The notes below the pieces were generated by a model. It had not been told where the DNA came from, searched no databases, and worked only from the letters and a program-made list of their open reading frames with translations. Positions 1 through 10,579 of a DNA stretch of 64,000 bases are shown here, piece after piece. Within the stretch, counting starts at the first letter, position 1, and the number at the start of each line of letters is the position of its first letter. Both the position numbers and the translations under genes were made by a program. This DNA comes from Prunus persica (lineage: Eukaryota; Streptophyta; Magnoliopsida; Rosales; Rosaceae): positions 4,204,158 through 4,268,157 of the forward strand of contig NC_034009.1 in the NCBI RefSeq assembly GCF_000346465.2. The letters run 5' to 3'.

Positions 1-97
1 TGATTTGAAGGCCAATTGACGACCGACCAAATTGAGACGCACCAAAACCCCTATAAATACCAAGCTTATGGAAGAGAGAATGGACCTCCAACACAAC

Positions 98-340
98 TGT
101 AACACCCCGACTCCAAATTTAACCCTTATTTAAATTATTTAATTATTTAAGGGTATTTTGGTCATATTCTTAACCGGAGAGAGTTTGGGGCAGTGACTAG
201 TATTTTTGGATAGGTCGTACTGAGACGAGTTCATAGACACGTAGTGGGCTCGAATCGGAGTTGTAATGAGAGAGATATGGTCAAAAGAAGCCCAGTGGCA
301 CAATCGTAAATATTTTAAAATGAAATTTTTTTTATAAAAT

Positions 341-392
<52 letters not shown>

Positions 393-2196
393 GCGACCTC
401 TCTCCCTCTCCCGTCGGCTCTCTCTCTCTCTCTCCTCGTATCTCCGGCCACCGACCACAGCTGTGGGCGGGGCCGGTACCAAAACGACCGGGACGACGTC
501 CTCTTCCTTTCCTGACCGTTCCCCGCCGGCGACGCGGCCTGTGCTGGCTGGAAAATGCAGAAAACCGCCGGGAGGTCATCGAAACTTCAACGCCGTCGAT
601 CTCCCTCCTCCGGCCACCATTTCCGTAGACCCAGGTATGGATCTTGAACCTCTCGAGCTGTTCTAGCTGATGGTTGGGTAGGATTGGATCGATTCTTAGC
701 GTAGCCAATTTGATTTTCGAATTGAAATTCGGCCGATTTTGGGATCGCGATTCCGGCCACTTCCAGTCAGTTTTTGGGGTAGGTCCAAGAACAAAAGTGG
801 CTCCAAATAGGGTGTTATACCCAGGGTAGGAGTTTGGAGCCGTGGTTTTGAGATTTTCCAGCAAAGCATTATCGCTTTGGGCACCCACGCACTGCCGGCC
901 CGTGCGGCGGCGCGTGGGCACTATAGAAAAAGTAGCACTATGTTCCGATGAGATCCTTAGGTTGTCACGAGTGCGTAGGAGTTCGCGGATCTAAATTCGG
1001 ACGTCGTTTGACTATCGAACGGATATTCGCATATTGCGCGTTATCCGGGTTCGATAGGTTGGGACCGTTGGATGGACCCAAATTTAATATATGTTAATCT
1101 AGGTAATTCTAGGATCGTGTAGGAATTCACGGATTGTGAATCGGAGCCCCGGATGTTCCGAATAATAATTTTAAAGTTTATATTTTATATTAACCGTCAG
1201 ATCGTGCGATCGTGAGCAATCCGACCGTCCAATCTGAACCAAACTTGCAGGACAAGTGTCCTATACCTGGTCGAATCCATAGGGACTTTCGGATCAGAAA
1301 TTGGAGGTCGTGGGTTCCGCAGGTCCGTTTGACCAGGGTTAGAGTAGTTTGACCCTTGGTTGACCGTGAGTCTCCCGGAGTAATCTCACCTTTCCAGGGG
1401 AGATTATCGGGTGCTAGACTATTGTGGAGGGTTACACAATATTAGAATTAATGTATATAATTATAATTATAATATGTTTGTACAAGGGTACAAAAGAGTC
1501 TAGAATGTCAGTTTGGAGTGCTATACGCACTACCTTAGGTACCTCCCCGGATTTTGGTTTCACTACAAGTACCACCAAGTGAAAGTTAGGTCCCACGTGG
1601 CGTAGGCTATCCGGCGTTGGGACAGGCCCCATACGTGGCGTTGGTTGTACCAGCGTATGGGGAGAATTGTAATATGATGTTCAGGTCTCACGTGGCGTAG
1701 GTTATCCGGCTTTGAGACAGGCCCCATAAGTGGCGTTGGTTGTACCGGCGTATGGGGAGATTATATGAAATACAGAGAAATGAAATAAGGTATCGATTAA
1801 GTGTGGAATTGGGTTTTATGGAAGAACTACTTGTGGCTTGATCCATCAAGGAGGGTACATAGGCAGCCTAAGGTTATTAGGTGCAGCTGCAGACTAAGTG
1901 TTAGTCAAAATTTGTATTTGAATGGTTTGGTAGTTGGTTGAGAATTATTGGAAGGCCGAAGGCCATTTATGTGAAGTTGCATGAAATTATATTGTGCATG
2001 CTGCCAGTTGTGAATATTAAATACGTTTTTATGCAGGTTGTAATTTTGGGAAACGTCCAATTTATAGGGGAGACTCTGCCGAAATTTCGGCAGGAAGTCT
2101 CGACCCTAAGTAAGTGGGCCTGGCATCGGAGTGATATTAGGAATTCCAAAGGGTTCGCCTCGGGTTTATGAAAAATTCGGGACGGGTCCTTTCACA
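98..2196 (+). mobile_element. Putative solo LTR of a Gypsy-type retrotransposon
   Basis: It opens with TGTAACACCCCGACTCC and ends with GGGTCCTTTCACA, so it has TG...CA termini. No gag-pol ORF lies inside. Flanking bases are ACAAC on the left and ACACA/ACAAC on the right; the low-complexity flank makes the 5-bp target duplication ambiguous. Two copies of a roughly 95-bp unit (from about 1589 and 1684, each containing CACGTGGCGTAGG) and a CT microsatellite (345-390) lie inside. The flanks appear to be one older LTR, so this would be a nested insertion. The short ORFs here are low-complexity artefacts. Confidence 0.6.
1589..1765 (+). repeat. Tandem ~95-bp duplication inside LTR
   Basis: Two head-to-tail copies start at about 1589 and 1684. 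Each runs from CACGTGGCGTAGG through a CAGGCCCCATA core to GCGTATGGGGAGA, with several substitutions between copies. Duplicated modules like this are usual in the U3 region of LTRs. Confidence 0.75.
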
Positions 2197-2958
2197 ACAC
2201 ACAACTTGTCATTTTACATTCTCTTCAATTTCTATCCTAGGAGTAGCATAATGTAGCCATAGCCTAGTTCTTATTTTTTCTGCTCTAGTTTCCGTAGATT
2301 TCAATTATGCCTTTATATTCTTGTTCTTGTTTTTAAATTCTATTTTAATTACAATAATTTCAATTCACGTTATCTTTACTCTTCTTTGTAATCTAGTTTA
2401 CTTTTCCGCCCTTTATTTTACGCACTCGCATTTCAATTCTTTAATTTACGCAATTTACATTACGCACTTGTCTTTACATTCTTTATTTTAGGAACTTTAA
2501 ATTATGTACTCGTCTTTAAATTATTTATTTTACGCACTTTACTTTCCACACTTGTCTTTCAATTATATTTAAATTCAAGCACCTTTTACTTTACGCACGT
2601 GTTCTTCGTTTCATTACATTCCACTTTCAATCTTCATCTCCACCCACTCCACATCATTTGGTTGCTCACATAAAGCCTTGACTTCGAGGTAGTGAAAGAA
2701 CCTACGCCGTGAGGAGGTTCCTTGCTTGGCCGTACAATCGTTTGATTAAAGTCAGATTTCGGACGCATCATCTACTTACATTCCATTCAAGCCTAATTCG
2801 TGCCTTGGTGGTGGCACGCCTCACACTCAATTAAAGAAGGACCAAAAACTCTTTCAATCGGCCTACCTGACCGAAAAGAGGGAAACAATATCCTAATACA
2901 TTCTAATGTGTGCAAGGCATGATTTACCTTTGAGCTGATTTGCATTTAGTCACACTTT

Positions 2959-3344
2959 GTCTCTGTCATAGTAGGCCTCTCCAAACTCGTCTAACCTAGA
3001 CTAATCAAACTTGTGCTTCATGATTTAGTGTAGCAAATACAATGTTTTCCAAAAAAGCTCAAAAAACAAAATAGCTAAAGCTAACCTAATAGAAAGGAAA
3101 TAATAAATCATAGGATAAGATCAAGGATGCTGGAGGTGATTGAGGCATGATATGTCTCTGTCATAGTAGGCCTCTCCAAACTAGTCTAACCCAGACTATT
3201 TAAACTGGAGCTTGATGATTTAAAGTAGCAAATACAATGTTTTCCAAAGAAGCCAAAACACAAAAATAGCTAAAACTAACCTAATAGAAGGGCAATAATA
3301 AATCATAGGATAAAATCAAGGATGATAAAGGTGATTAAGTCACG
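2959..3344 (+). repeat. Tandem duplication, period 194 bp
   Basis: The block at 2959-3150 (starting TGTCTCTGTCATAGTAGGCC) is repeated at 3153-3344 with about 85-90% identity by eye. Shared words include GCAAATACAATGTTTTCC and AATAATAAATCATAGG. No ORF of note spans it. Confidence 0.8.
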
Positions 3345-4130
3345 TGAATAGTGACTGCCCTGGCAATTGTTTTGATGCATTCCCACTCATTGTCATGACA
3401 ACCCAATGGCAACCACTATTTACATGAGATAGAAGGAGAGGAATTTGTATGAATTTTGGTGTGGGAAGTGAAGAATATGACTAGGTATTTATAGGAAAAA
3501 AATCTGAATTTTTTGGTATTTAAATTGGCTGCTTACGTCACACTGAACTCAGCATGATATCAGCTTACCCAAGCAACAACTCAGGCAAATCTTGCCTTTA
3601 TGCTTGCCCAGTTTTATGGACCCACTTCTTTCTATGGCAACTTTCCCTTGGTGAGGGCTTTCTTGGAGCCTAGGCCCCCTTTTGCCTTGGTGAAAGTGCG
3701 CTAAGGCATAATATATGAAGGGAATAGTTCAGCTTATTATCAAATCTCTCAAAAATCATGGCTGATGGAGAAAATTAAGGCATAATTGATTAGGAAATGG
3801 TTGACTCTTCTCTACATGCTTGGTATAAATATATGCTCCATATGAATTTGGTGTCCTGCTAAAAGCTTCAAAAAATGGTGGGTGGAAAGAGATCATTTTG
3901 TTTTTTTAAATTTACATGGTGTGTGTCAAGATAAGGTGGGTGGAGAAATAGGACTGCTGTTGGAAATAACAGCACTCTTTAGAGAAAGAGATAATAAATC
4001 CGACAAAAAAAGAAAATTATAATTCTCCCCTAAAACGGAAATGAATTAACTAACCAACCAAATAGATATTTACCTTATAAAAAAAACCAAATAAATATTT
4101 ACGTACATTTGTTCTCTTGCTATAAGAACA
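3345..4130. other. Intergenic, no gene recognised
   Basis: This is AT-rich unique-looking DNA upstream of the first SPH gene. The phrase GTGAATAGTGACTGCC near 3345 resembles MITE ends found elsewhere in the window (26,250 and 39,310). I found no convincing coding region. Confidence 0.5.
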
Positions 4131-4134
4131 GATG

Positions 4135-4145
4135 TATATAAATAG
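4135..4145 (+). promoter_or_regulatory. TATA box of SPH gene 1
   Basis: TATATAAATAG lies 46 bp before the ATG at 4191, a normal plant spacing for a short 5' UTR. Confidence 0.6.
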
Positions 4146-4190
4146 CTAGAGTGTACATCGTGGGATCAAATCATATCGAGTATAAGCAAA

Positions 4191-4625
4191 ATGAAAGGAA
4201 AAACTTTACGGGTGTTGTACTATTTTCTGCTCTTGGCTTCATTAGCCTTCAAGCCAAGTTCCTGCTCCAGTACTACGTCAATTGGGAAAAAGTACTTTGT
4301 GCGTATCGTCAACGATCTGGACAACAAACCACTTGACTTCAGTTGTAAATCTGGTGATGATCAAATCAATCGCAGTCTTCCAACTGCCGGATCACAGTTT
4401 GAATTTGGATTTCGACTGGGGTTTACGACTCAGTTCAATTGTGACCTGCGGTACTCAACTTACCATGCTATGATTATTGCGTTTAGAGATGAGGAGGCTC
4501 TTCTTAATGATTGTGGTGGAGTACATTGCATATGGAGTGCGAGACAGGATGGAATATACTTATATAGGATCAAGCATGATGATTATAAAAAGTGGTATGA
4601 CTGGGAAAACCAAATTCGAACATGA
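4191..4625 (+). CDS. S-protein homologue 1 (plant self-incompatibility S1 family)
   Basis: A single-exon 144-residue secreted protein. Residues 1 to about 26 form a signal peptide (basic MKGK, then a hydrophobic run ending near SSCSS). The mature part has the S1-family pattern: VRIVNDL near 37-43, cysteines at 52, 84, 108 and 113, the CGGVHCIW block at 108-115 and a C-terminal YDWEN. Family members are small, disulphide-bonded secreted proteins; only the poppy S locus protein has a proven role as a self-incompatibility ligand, so the job of this one is unknown. The length is typical. It has its own TATA box and polyA region, and is the most diverged of the four plus-strand paralogues. Confidence 0.9.
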   Translation: MKGKTLRVLYYFLLLASLAFKPSSCSSTTSIGKKYFVRIVNDLDNKPLDFSCKSGDDQINRSLPTAGSQFEFGFRLGFTTQFNCDLRYSTYHAMIIAFRDEEALLNDCGGVHCIWSARQDGIYLYRIKHDDYKKWYDWENQIRT

Positions 4626-4670
4626 AATTTGTCGGGCCTTGAGTTCTGATATATTTGTACTCAAAATAAA

Positions 4671-4682
4671 TATAATAAAGGG
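4671..4682 (+). terminator. PolyA signal region of SPH gene 1
   Basis: TATAATAAAGGG lies 46 bp after the stop. The same 12-mer (one extra A in gene 4) follows the stops of the other three plus-strand SPH genes. Confidence 0.6.
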
Positions 4683-4699
4683 ATTTGTTTTTGTGTAGC

Positions 4700-5630
4700 T
4701 TGTAATTCTACTTGTCAGTATGATTATCAAATTTCAAGTTTCGTTTTATTGATACTGGATATCAATTTCAAGTTTTATTCTATCATTGCAACTTTCAAGT
4801 GTTGGTTTATCTGATTTGGTATGTTTCAAGAGCAATTTTCATGGGGCTTTTTTCTTTTGGGAGTTTCATTATTATGCTTAATATAGGGGTCCAAATTATT
4901 ATATAAAAAAACCTACATGAAATGAACTTTAGAAACACACCCAAAGTCCATTTTACAATATATAACAAATTGGCTTTGAACTTCCTATAATTTACAACAC
5001 TGCCATTGGTTTTCTTAAAACAAGCCCAACCTCAAAAGCTCACAAATAAAGCCAAAACAAAAGGGTTAAACCAAAAATTAGTATATTAAGTAAACTAAAA
5101 ATAGGACAGCTGGCAATAGTAGGGTTTTTGTAGAATTCAGTATTATTATTTGATTTTGAAAGAGTTATTTGGTATTAAAGTTGAGAGAGAGAGAGAGAGC
5201 ACACCAAAGGCGAGAGCCAACCAACTAACACCTTATTGGTATGAAAAAATTATCTTAACAACGAGGAAAAATGTCTGGTTGGCGTGCATGTGGTATTGAA
5301 CTAATTAAAAAGATAAAAATAAAATATATATGCGAACCTTAACCAAATAGAAAATTTACCATATATATATCCATATCTAGCCTATTTATGTGGCTTGCCA
5401 AAAGAATCTGAGAACTATGCATGCATGCTGGGCTGGATGATCAAAAACTCCAAACAGCTATAGATTTTAAATTAGGAACAATTTTTTCTTATTCATGTAT
5501 ATGACAATTGTTTCCTACCATCATATTGTTGCAATATATATTCGAGACCAGCATATAATTATATATTTACGAAAATGGTATGTTGTCATAACGTTAGAAT
5601 GAAAATGTATTTGGTTTTCATGGCAAGGAA
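4700..5630. other. Intergenic, no gene recognised
   Basis: AT-rich sequence with a short GA run near 5185-5200. The phrase from CATCATATTGTTGCAATATATATTCGAGACCAGCAT (5520-5560) recurs at 7069-7110 and, more diverged, near 12,360, so it is a dispersed repeat. No ORF is supported. Confidence 0.45.
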
Positions 5631-5930
5631 AGCATTCGTGAAATCTGATTGGAGCATTTAAGTTTCCTTTGAAATAATTAGGAAATGATTGCCTCATTCT
5701 AACTTAGATGAGCATGTCCTTGTGGTAGTAATCTTGGGTTTTTGAACTATAAAGTAGAGGGAGAGAGACGGTATCTTCCTCTTTAACTTAATTTGTACTC
5801 TTTTTTTTTGGGGGGGGGGGGTGTTAAATCTTTGTTCTCCTACTTGAATACAAAACAAAAAACACAGAGAGAGAGAGAGAAAAAAAAGAGTCCCATTCAG
5901 AGAAATGCTCTTCCCCTTATGCTGCTGCTA
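5630..5930 (+). repeat. Promoter-like module, copy 1 of 3
   Basis: The block starting AAAGCATTCGTGAAATCTGA, with ACTATAAAGTAGAG (TATA-like, near 5748) and AGAGAAATGCTCTTCCCC (near 5900), recurs at 12,200-12,330 and 12,478-12,720. In copies 1 and 3 an ATG after AGAGAA opens a short frame that stops quickly. It looks like the duplicated 5' end of an unidentified gene. Confidence 0.6.
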
Positions 5931-6007
5931 GTTATTCTTAAAAACCACCAGTATTGGTGCTGACATTGGGCCTTCCAAAGATGTCACCGTCGTCTGAACG
6001 TATGAGG

Positions 6008-6107
6008 NNNNNNNNNNNNNNNNNNNNNNNNNNNNNNNNNNNNNNNNNNNNNNNNNNNNNNNNNNNNNNNNNNNNNNNNNNNNNNNNNNNNNNNNNNNNN
6101 NNNNNNN
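6008..6107. other. Assembly gap (100 N)
   Basis: Exactly 100 N, the conventional placeholder for a gap of unknown size. Confidence 0.99.
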
Positions 6108-6396
6108 GCTTTTTTTTTCACGACTAGGAATTTTAACCGCCATTCTCATCGCTATTTTTGCAGCTGCTCAACGACCATGTCTTTTGAAAGAAAGAGCCGA
6201 TCACCAAGCTCAAAAGTGCCCTTGTACCTGTGGGGCGGTTAAGAAGCTATTTATTAAAATTTGTGGCCAATTTGCACCGTGTCACGAGGCGCGGGGGGGT
6301 ATGCGTGTTGAGACCATCTCCAACCCTTGGACTCGAACCCAAAATATCCCCCCAAGCCTCTCCCAACTGAAGAAAATGAAGGACCCAAAATTATAA
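6108..6396 (+). CDS. Possible small Cys-containing secreted protein, 5' part in gap
   Basis: A frame entering from the gap reads a hydrophobic stretch (LTAILIAIFAAAQ, from about 6133) like the end of a signal peptide. About 70 residues follow, with cysteines in CPCTCG and ICGQFAPCH, up to a stop at 6394-6396. A promoter-like module lies just upstream of the gap. I do not recognise the family. The latter half has a composition like random intergenic DNA, so it may be a relic. Confidence 0.3.
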
Positions 6397-6533
6397 TAAA
6401 TAACTTCTTTTTTTGGCTTAAAAATTAACAAATAATCCAATTCATACATTTAGAAATTTTTTGAAGTTGAACTTGGAAAAATAGTGATTATAAAATTTAA
6501 AATATGGCATTAGATTTTAAAATTTTGTAAAAC

Positions 6534-6540
<7 letters not shown>

Positions 6541-6564
<24 letters not shown>

Positions 6565-6722
6565 TGACAGGTCCGGTTCGGTCCGGTCCGGTGCAGTGCC
6601 GTGTAAAACTAGAACCGGAATCAGTTCGAACTGGTTCGGTCCGATTTGTTGACTTTTTTTGTCAACCAGTTTTTTTTTCTGGTTTTTTTTTCTCCGGTTT
6701 CGTTCGGTGTTCCGGTTTTCCG
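6541..6722 (+). repeat. TA microsatellite and CCGGT-rich repeat
   Basis: A TA run (6543-6564) is followed by CCGGTTCGGTCCGGTCCGGT and further GGTTCGG/CCGG words to about 6720. Such GGTTCGGTCCGG tracts are common degenerate repeats in plant genomes. The short ORFs over it are artefacts of composition. Confidence 0.55.
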
Positions 6723-6793
6723 GTCCCGATGCCCACCCCTACTACCAACCAAACCAGCTGATGATGATGATCATTTATTTTTTTTTAATAAAA

Positions 6794-6814
6794 AGTATAG
6801 CTGCCAGCTATACT
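6794..6814. repeat. Isolated palindrome, variant arm
   Basis: AGTATAGCTG, one base (C), then CAGCTATACT. This is the arm of the array palindromes at 16.3 and 25.9 kb with CCG/CGG changed to CTG/CAG on both sides, so pairing is kept. A decayed second unit follows at about 6838. Confidence 0.75.
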
Positions 6815-6849
6815 CTTTAAATATAATATAATTAAATAGTATAGCCGCT

Positions 6850-7490
6850 CAACTAGTACAAGATGTTTGGCACTTAAGCTCCTTCTGCGATTCCATCAAG
6901 TTTGCACATGTGTTTCGTGTTCGTGGTAGATTCTCTTGCCAACCTTGGCCATAAGCTTTCCCCTTTGTTCCTTGGGGAAGTTGGGTTGCCGTTACCTGCT
7001 GCTCCTGCTTTGCTTTGTAATTTTCCTTTCGACATAAAAAAAATAAAGAAAAAAGAAAAATGTTTCCTAGCATCATATTGTTGCAATATATATTCGAGAC
7101 CAGCATTTAATTATGGATGTAAAATGGTAAAATTGTATAAAAGGTTAGAATGAAAATAGTAAAAAGGTGGAACAAATTGTATTGGTGAGCTCCATCTCAA
7201 TTAAAGAGGCGGTATATAAAATGTGGTAAAAGTACTGATTTGGCAAGAGTACTCTTATTTCACGGAGAGTTAGGTACAACATGGTGACGTGAACATGGAC
7301 ACAATCAGATGAAAAAGCGATATCGATAAGGTGCAAAGTGTGTGTTTTAGTAAAATGCAACTATGTTGTCGTGGATTGACTAAAACTCAATGGTTAATAT
7401 TGTTTTAAATGCATATAAAAGCACGGTTAGATGTCCATATGTAGAATGATATTCCTAAAAATAAAATGTAAATGATCAAAACGTAAGGCA
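6850..7490. other. Intergenic before SPH gene 2
   Basis: AT-rich, with a diverged dispersed repeat at 7069-7110 shared with 5520-5560. No supported gene; the short ORFs on both strands lack family features. Confidence 0.45.
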
Positions 7491-7499
7491 TTCTTTTAC

Positions 7500-7507
7500 T
7501 ATAAAAG
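7500..7507 (+). promoter_or_regulatory. TATA box of SPH gene 2
   Basis: TATAAAAG followed by CATGCATAGCAAGAAGCCTAGAATG. Nearly the same core promoter precedes SPH gene 4 (36,621), and the TATA part also precedes gene 5 (40,526). The ATG is 50 bp downstream. Confidence 0.7.
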
Positions 7508-7549
7508 CATGCATAGCAAGAAGCCTAGAATGCACTACATACTGAGAGC

Positions 7550-7990
7550 ATGAAACAAATGGAGGGAAAAGCAATGCAGCATTTCTGCTATTCTGTGCTC
7601 TTCTTGGCTTTGGCATTTGGCCCAAGTATGATCTGCTCTGGTCTTCCCATCATGACAAAGCGCTTTGTGCGCATTGTTAACTTGCTCGACAACAAGCAAC
7701 TTGTCTACCATTGCCGTTCACAAGATGATGATCTTGGTGAACGAACTCTTGCTCCAAAGCAGGAGTGGGAATTTGAATTCCATCTGGACTTCGAGAGCTA
7801 TTTCAATTGTGAGTTTTGGCACTCCAATGACCACCATCAGAAGTTCGATGTGTTTGTTCCCAGTGATAAGTTTGTTCACAGGTGTGGCGGGGCTCATTGC
7901 ATTTGGCATGTAGAAGAGACCGGATTCTTCTTATATCACATCAAGACTGGATGGTGGGAAAAATCTTATGACTGGCAAATAGGAGGATGA
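7550..7990 (+). CDS. S-protein homologue 2
   Basis: A single-exon 146-residue secreted protein of the plant self-incompatibility S1 family. The signal peptide runs to about residue 30 (ends near MICSG). S1 hallmarks: RFVRIVNLLDN at 38-48, cysteines at 55, 87, 112 and 117, the RCGGAHCIW block at 111-119 and YDW at 140-142. A second Met at codon 4 is an alternative start; the first fits the TATA spacing. It is very close to gene 4 (36,666), sharing both ends of the protein and the promoter, so the pair is a recent duplication about 29 kb apart. Its function is not predictable from sequence. Confidence 0.92.
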   Translation: MKQMEGKAMQHFCYSVLFLALAFGPSMICSGLPIMTKRFVRIVNLLDNKQLVYHCRSQDDDLGERTLAPKQEWEFEFHLDFESYFNCEFWHSNDHHQKFDVFVPSDKFVHRCGGAHCIWHVEETGFFLYHIKTGWWEKSYDWQIGG

Positions 7991-8048
7991 AAAAAGCCAT
8001 ATTTTCTCCACATCCATTGGATTGAGCTCCAATTGTAGTCAAATGAAA

Positions 8049-8060
8049 TATAATAAAGGG
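8049..8060 (+). terminator. PolyA signal region of SPH gene 2
   Basis: TATAATAAAGGG about 60 bp after the stop, shared with SPH genes 1, 4 and 5. Confidence 0.6.
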
Positions 8061-8239
8061 AGCTGTTCTGGGTTTAATTTCCTCGTACTTTTTGTTTGAT
8101 TGTATTTTCATTTCATCAGAATCTTGAGTTTGTTTTGGTTCGTGCTTAGAAGAAAAGAAACACTTATTGCTGATCTTTTCGGAACTAAAAATAGAGTTAA
8201 TTGCACAATGACCCCAAGAATTTATATAATAACTTCAGT

Positions 8240-9060
8240 TTTTTTTTTTGAAACGGCAACTTCTATTGATGAACAAAACTAGTTCACAGTACAAGAATCC
8301 TCAAGAAGCAGGTCCTGTAAGGCTTCAACGAGCTAACCGATGAGTCCCAACATTTTGGCTCTATAAACACACCTGAAGGTTTCAGAATTATTTAACATAA
8401 TGCCACTACAAGGAAAAACTCATTAACAGAGCTAAATAGATAAAAATGCTAAAACACCCTTGTAGAGTTGTAGTATTGCTTTTGTTCTATTCAATTTTTC
8501 TAAAATTTTAAAACACTATTTTTTTAATACAAGTGATAGTTTAAACTACAAGGGGATGATAGTTTTAAAATAGAGTTCATTGCACACATTGGCAGCCAGA
8601 ATTTACATAATACCTTCCGTTTTAAAATTAAACAAACACAGCTTAAGGTTACAGGGTTATTGAACATCATCCACTACAAGGAAAAAAATCATTAGCAGAG
8701 TAGAAGTATTGTTTTCTATATTCAATTATTCTAAAATGTTAAAACACTATTGCCAAAGATATAGATGAGTAGAAAAGGACCTTGACTTGCAAATCAGTTG
8801 TCTCATACTCGAATTGCTATGGCACCTTGGTATTGTGTGTGTGAGAAACTCCGCTTCCCCTTAAAGTTTAGATTATCGCTTGTTTTTAAAAAAAAAACAA
8901 AAACAAAATGTTAAAACCCTATTAGGTTGAATACATTTTAGAATTTTTTTTTTTTTTAACAATAAAAATTTGACCACATTAATTGACCATTTAATGTGGA
9001 ATAACGGGACAATCAAGTGTGTTCAATTAGTTTTATTTTTTGGAAGCATTTTTTCTCACC
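8240..9060. other. Repeat-derived intergenic DNA
   Basis: A T-run followed by GAAACGGCAACTTCTATTGATGAAC (8240-8290) resembles the reversed 3' end of a LINE. Two related stretches at 8390-8470 and 8650-8760 share phrases such as CACTACAAGGAAAAA and TAAAACACTATT, suggesting a local duplication. No gene seen. Confidence 0.4.
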
Positions 9061-9067
9061 ACTTTAA

Positions 9068-9216
9068 CCTAAGGTGTACCCTCATCACTATTCTCAACAC
9101 TTGACACATGTCCATAGGCATAGCCATGGTTCCATATATACAAAGCAAAAGTTAACTATGGTTATGCCTACGAACACGTGTCAAGTGTTGAGAATGGTAG
9201 TGAGGATACACCTTGA
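9068..9216. mobile_element. Fold-back MITE
   Basis: The left arm (CTAAGGTGTACCCTCATCAC...) and the reversed right arm (CTCAAGGTGTATCCTCACTAC...) pair over about 60 bp with few mismatches around a short centre. The 149-bp unit could fold into a long hairpin. There is no coding capacity. Confidence 0.75.
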
Positions 9217-9349
9217 GTAAAAGTTGTAAATGTATGGATTTTGTAATTTTCTTTTGGCTTCCCTTGACAAGTTTGTAATAGGACAATTATTGTATTTTCT
9301 CAAGCACAAGTTTAGATTAAGAATTTCATCCCTAGGTGTTCTTATTTGG

Positions 9350-10560
9350 CTACATTATGATGGACAACATTGTGTTTGACAAAGGTATGTTTTGCATTGC
9401 ATTAGCCTATTCCTGAAGATTATGATTAGTCATCCTTTCTCTGTATGACTAGTCATCCTTCCTCCATATGACTAGTCAACCTTTGCATTAGTAAGGTTTT
9501 CCAAGTCACTGTTTCTAGCTTGATCCTACCCACTTTTTTGACCTATTCTGCGAAATCCTCTACTGCCTTGTGCGATTTCAACCTAGGAATTTTTGTGTAA
9601 AAACGCATGTCACTTTTGTAGGCAAGTTTTGGAATGTTTCTCTGTAAACTTTCTCTTCTTCCTCAAGTGTAACCTTCATATTTTTCATCTTTGAGTTTTC
9701 CAAAATATTTCCTTTTGAAAACTGCATTTGAAATATGAGAACATCATCTTGCAAGATCAAACACTCTCATATATATCTAGGTCAGATTCAAGATTGATTT
9801 CTTCAAGAGTATGGTTTCTTAAAGAAATTGGCCATTCTCCTTTGAATCCAAATTTTGGTTTCTGTCCGAGTTAGAGCTTGCAAGCTAGTGCTATGGGATG
9901 AATGAGCTGGAGAAGGAGCTGTCATTGCCATGAAAAGCTGAGCTTCAAGCTTTGCTAGGTTGGAGAAGAAGATTGCACAAAGGAGGTATAGCTCATCTTC
10001 CTAAATAGATCTAGGTTTTTCTTGAGCTTGCTTGTATTCCTTTGTAATAATCTTTTTCTACTTAATGGATTGTCTGGTCGGTTAATGACCCCCAATTTTT
10101 CCCAATGGTGGGTTTATGGGTGAACAATTTATTATTTGCATCTCTGTAATTTTTTTGGGTTTGTGTTCTTAGTGGTTGACTAGTTATCGTATGATTTCTG
10201 GGTTTGTGTTCTTGGTGGTTGACTAGTCATCGTATGAATTCTGGGTTTGTATCCTTGTAGTTGACTAGTCGTCATTATCTGCTGTTTGGTGTTTGCTTGA
10301 TTATGATGTCTTCACACACTTTCACCATAGTTGTTGCTAGCACAGGGGATGCCTAGATTGACAGGTCCTTCTGAGTGTCTAGGTTGTCACTAGTAATTCT
10401 CTAGGCTTGTAGGTACATCTTGGTATGCTCTGTGTATGTTATTATTTTTTATAATTCATATCTGACAGTTGACTAGTCATAAGAGTATTTGATCAAGGTC
10501 TAGAGTGTGTGAAGTTTGTTGCGTTCTTGGTTGAATATCTTTTAAGTTTACTCCTCGTCA
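9350..10560 (+). repeat. Unclassified repeat with TGACTAGTCA motifs
   Basis: The palindrome TGACTAGTCA or a one-base variant occurs at about 9424, 9446, 9469, 10,178, 10,219, 10,261 and 10,471. At 10,177-10,260 it heads tandem units of about 41 bp containing TCTGGGTTTGTGTTC. Non-coding; possibly part of a non-autonomous LTR element, but I found no paired LTR. Confidence 0.5.
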
Positions 10561-10579
10561 CCTAAGTACCAATTTCAAA

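Larger units (their letters stand above)
1..2900 (+). mobile_element. Older LTR interrupted by the inner LTR
   Basis: Bases 1-97 carry a TATA box (CTATAAATACC at about 50-60). The text after 2200 continues as an AT- and pyrimidine-rich leader with repeated TTTACGCAC-type words (2400-2600), then GC-richer unique-looking sequence to about 2900. I read this as promoter plus downstream part of one outer LTR. Its left end lies outside the window and its right end is not defined. No coding region is visible. Confidence 0.35.

Noticed and set aside
139..921. 260-codon minus-strand ORF over the first LTR
   Set aside because: It includes a long Arg-Glu run encoded by the CT microsatellite and lies inside a non-coding LTR; no family features.
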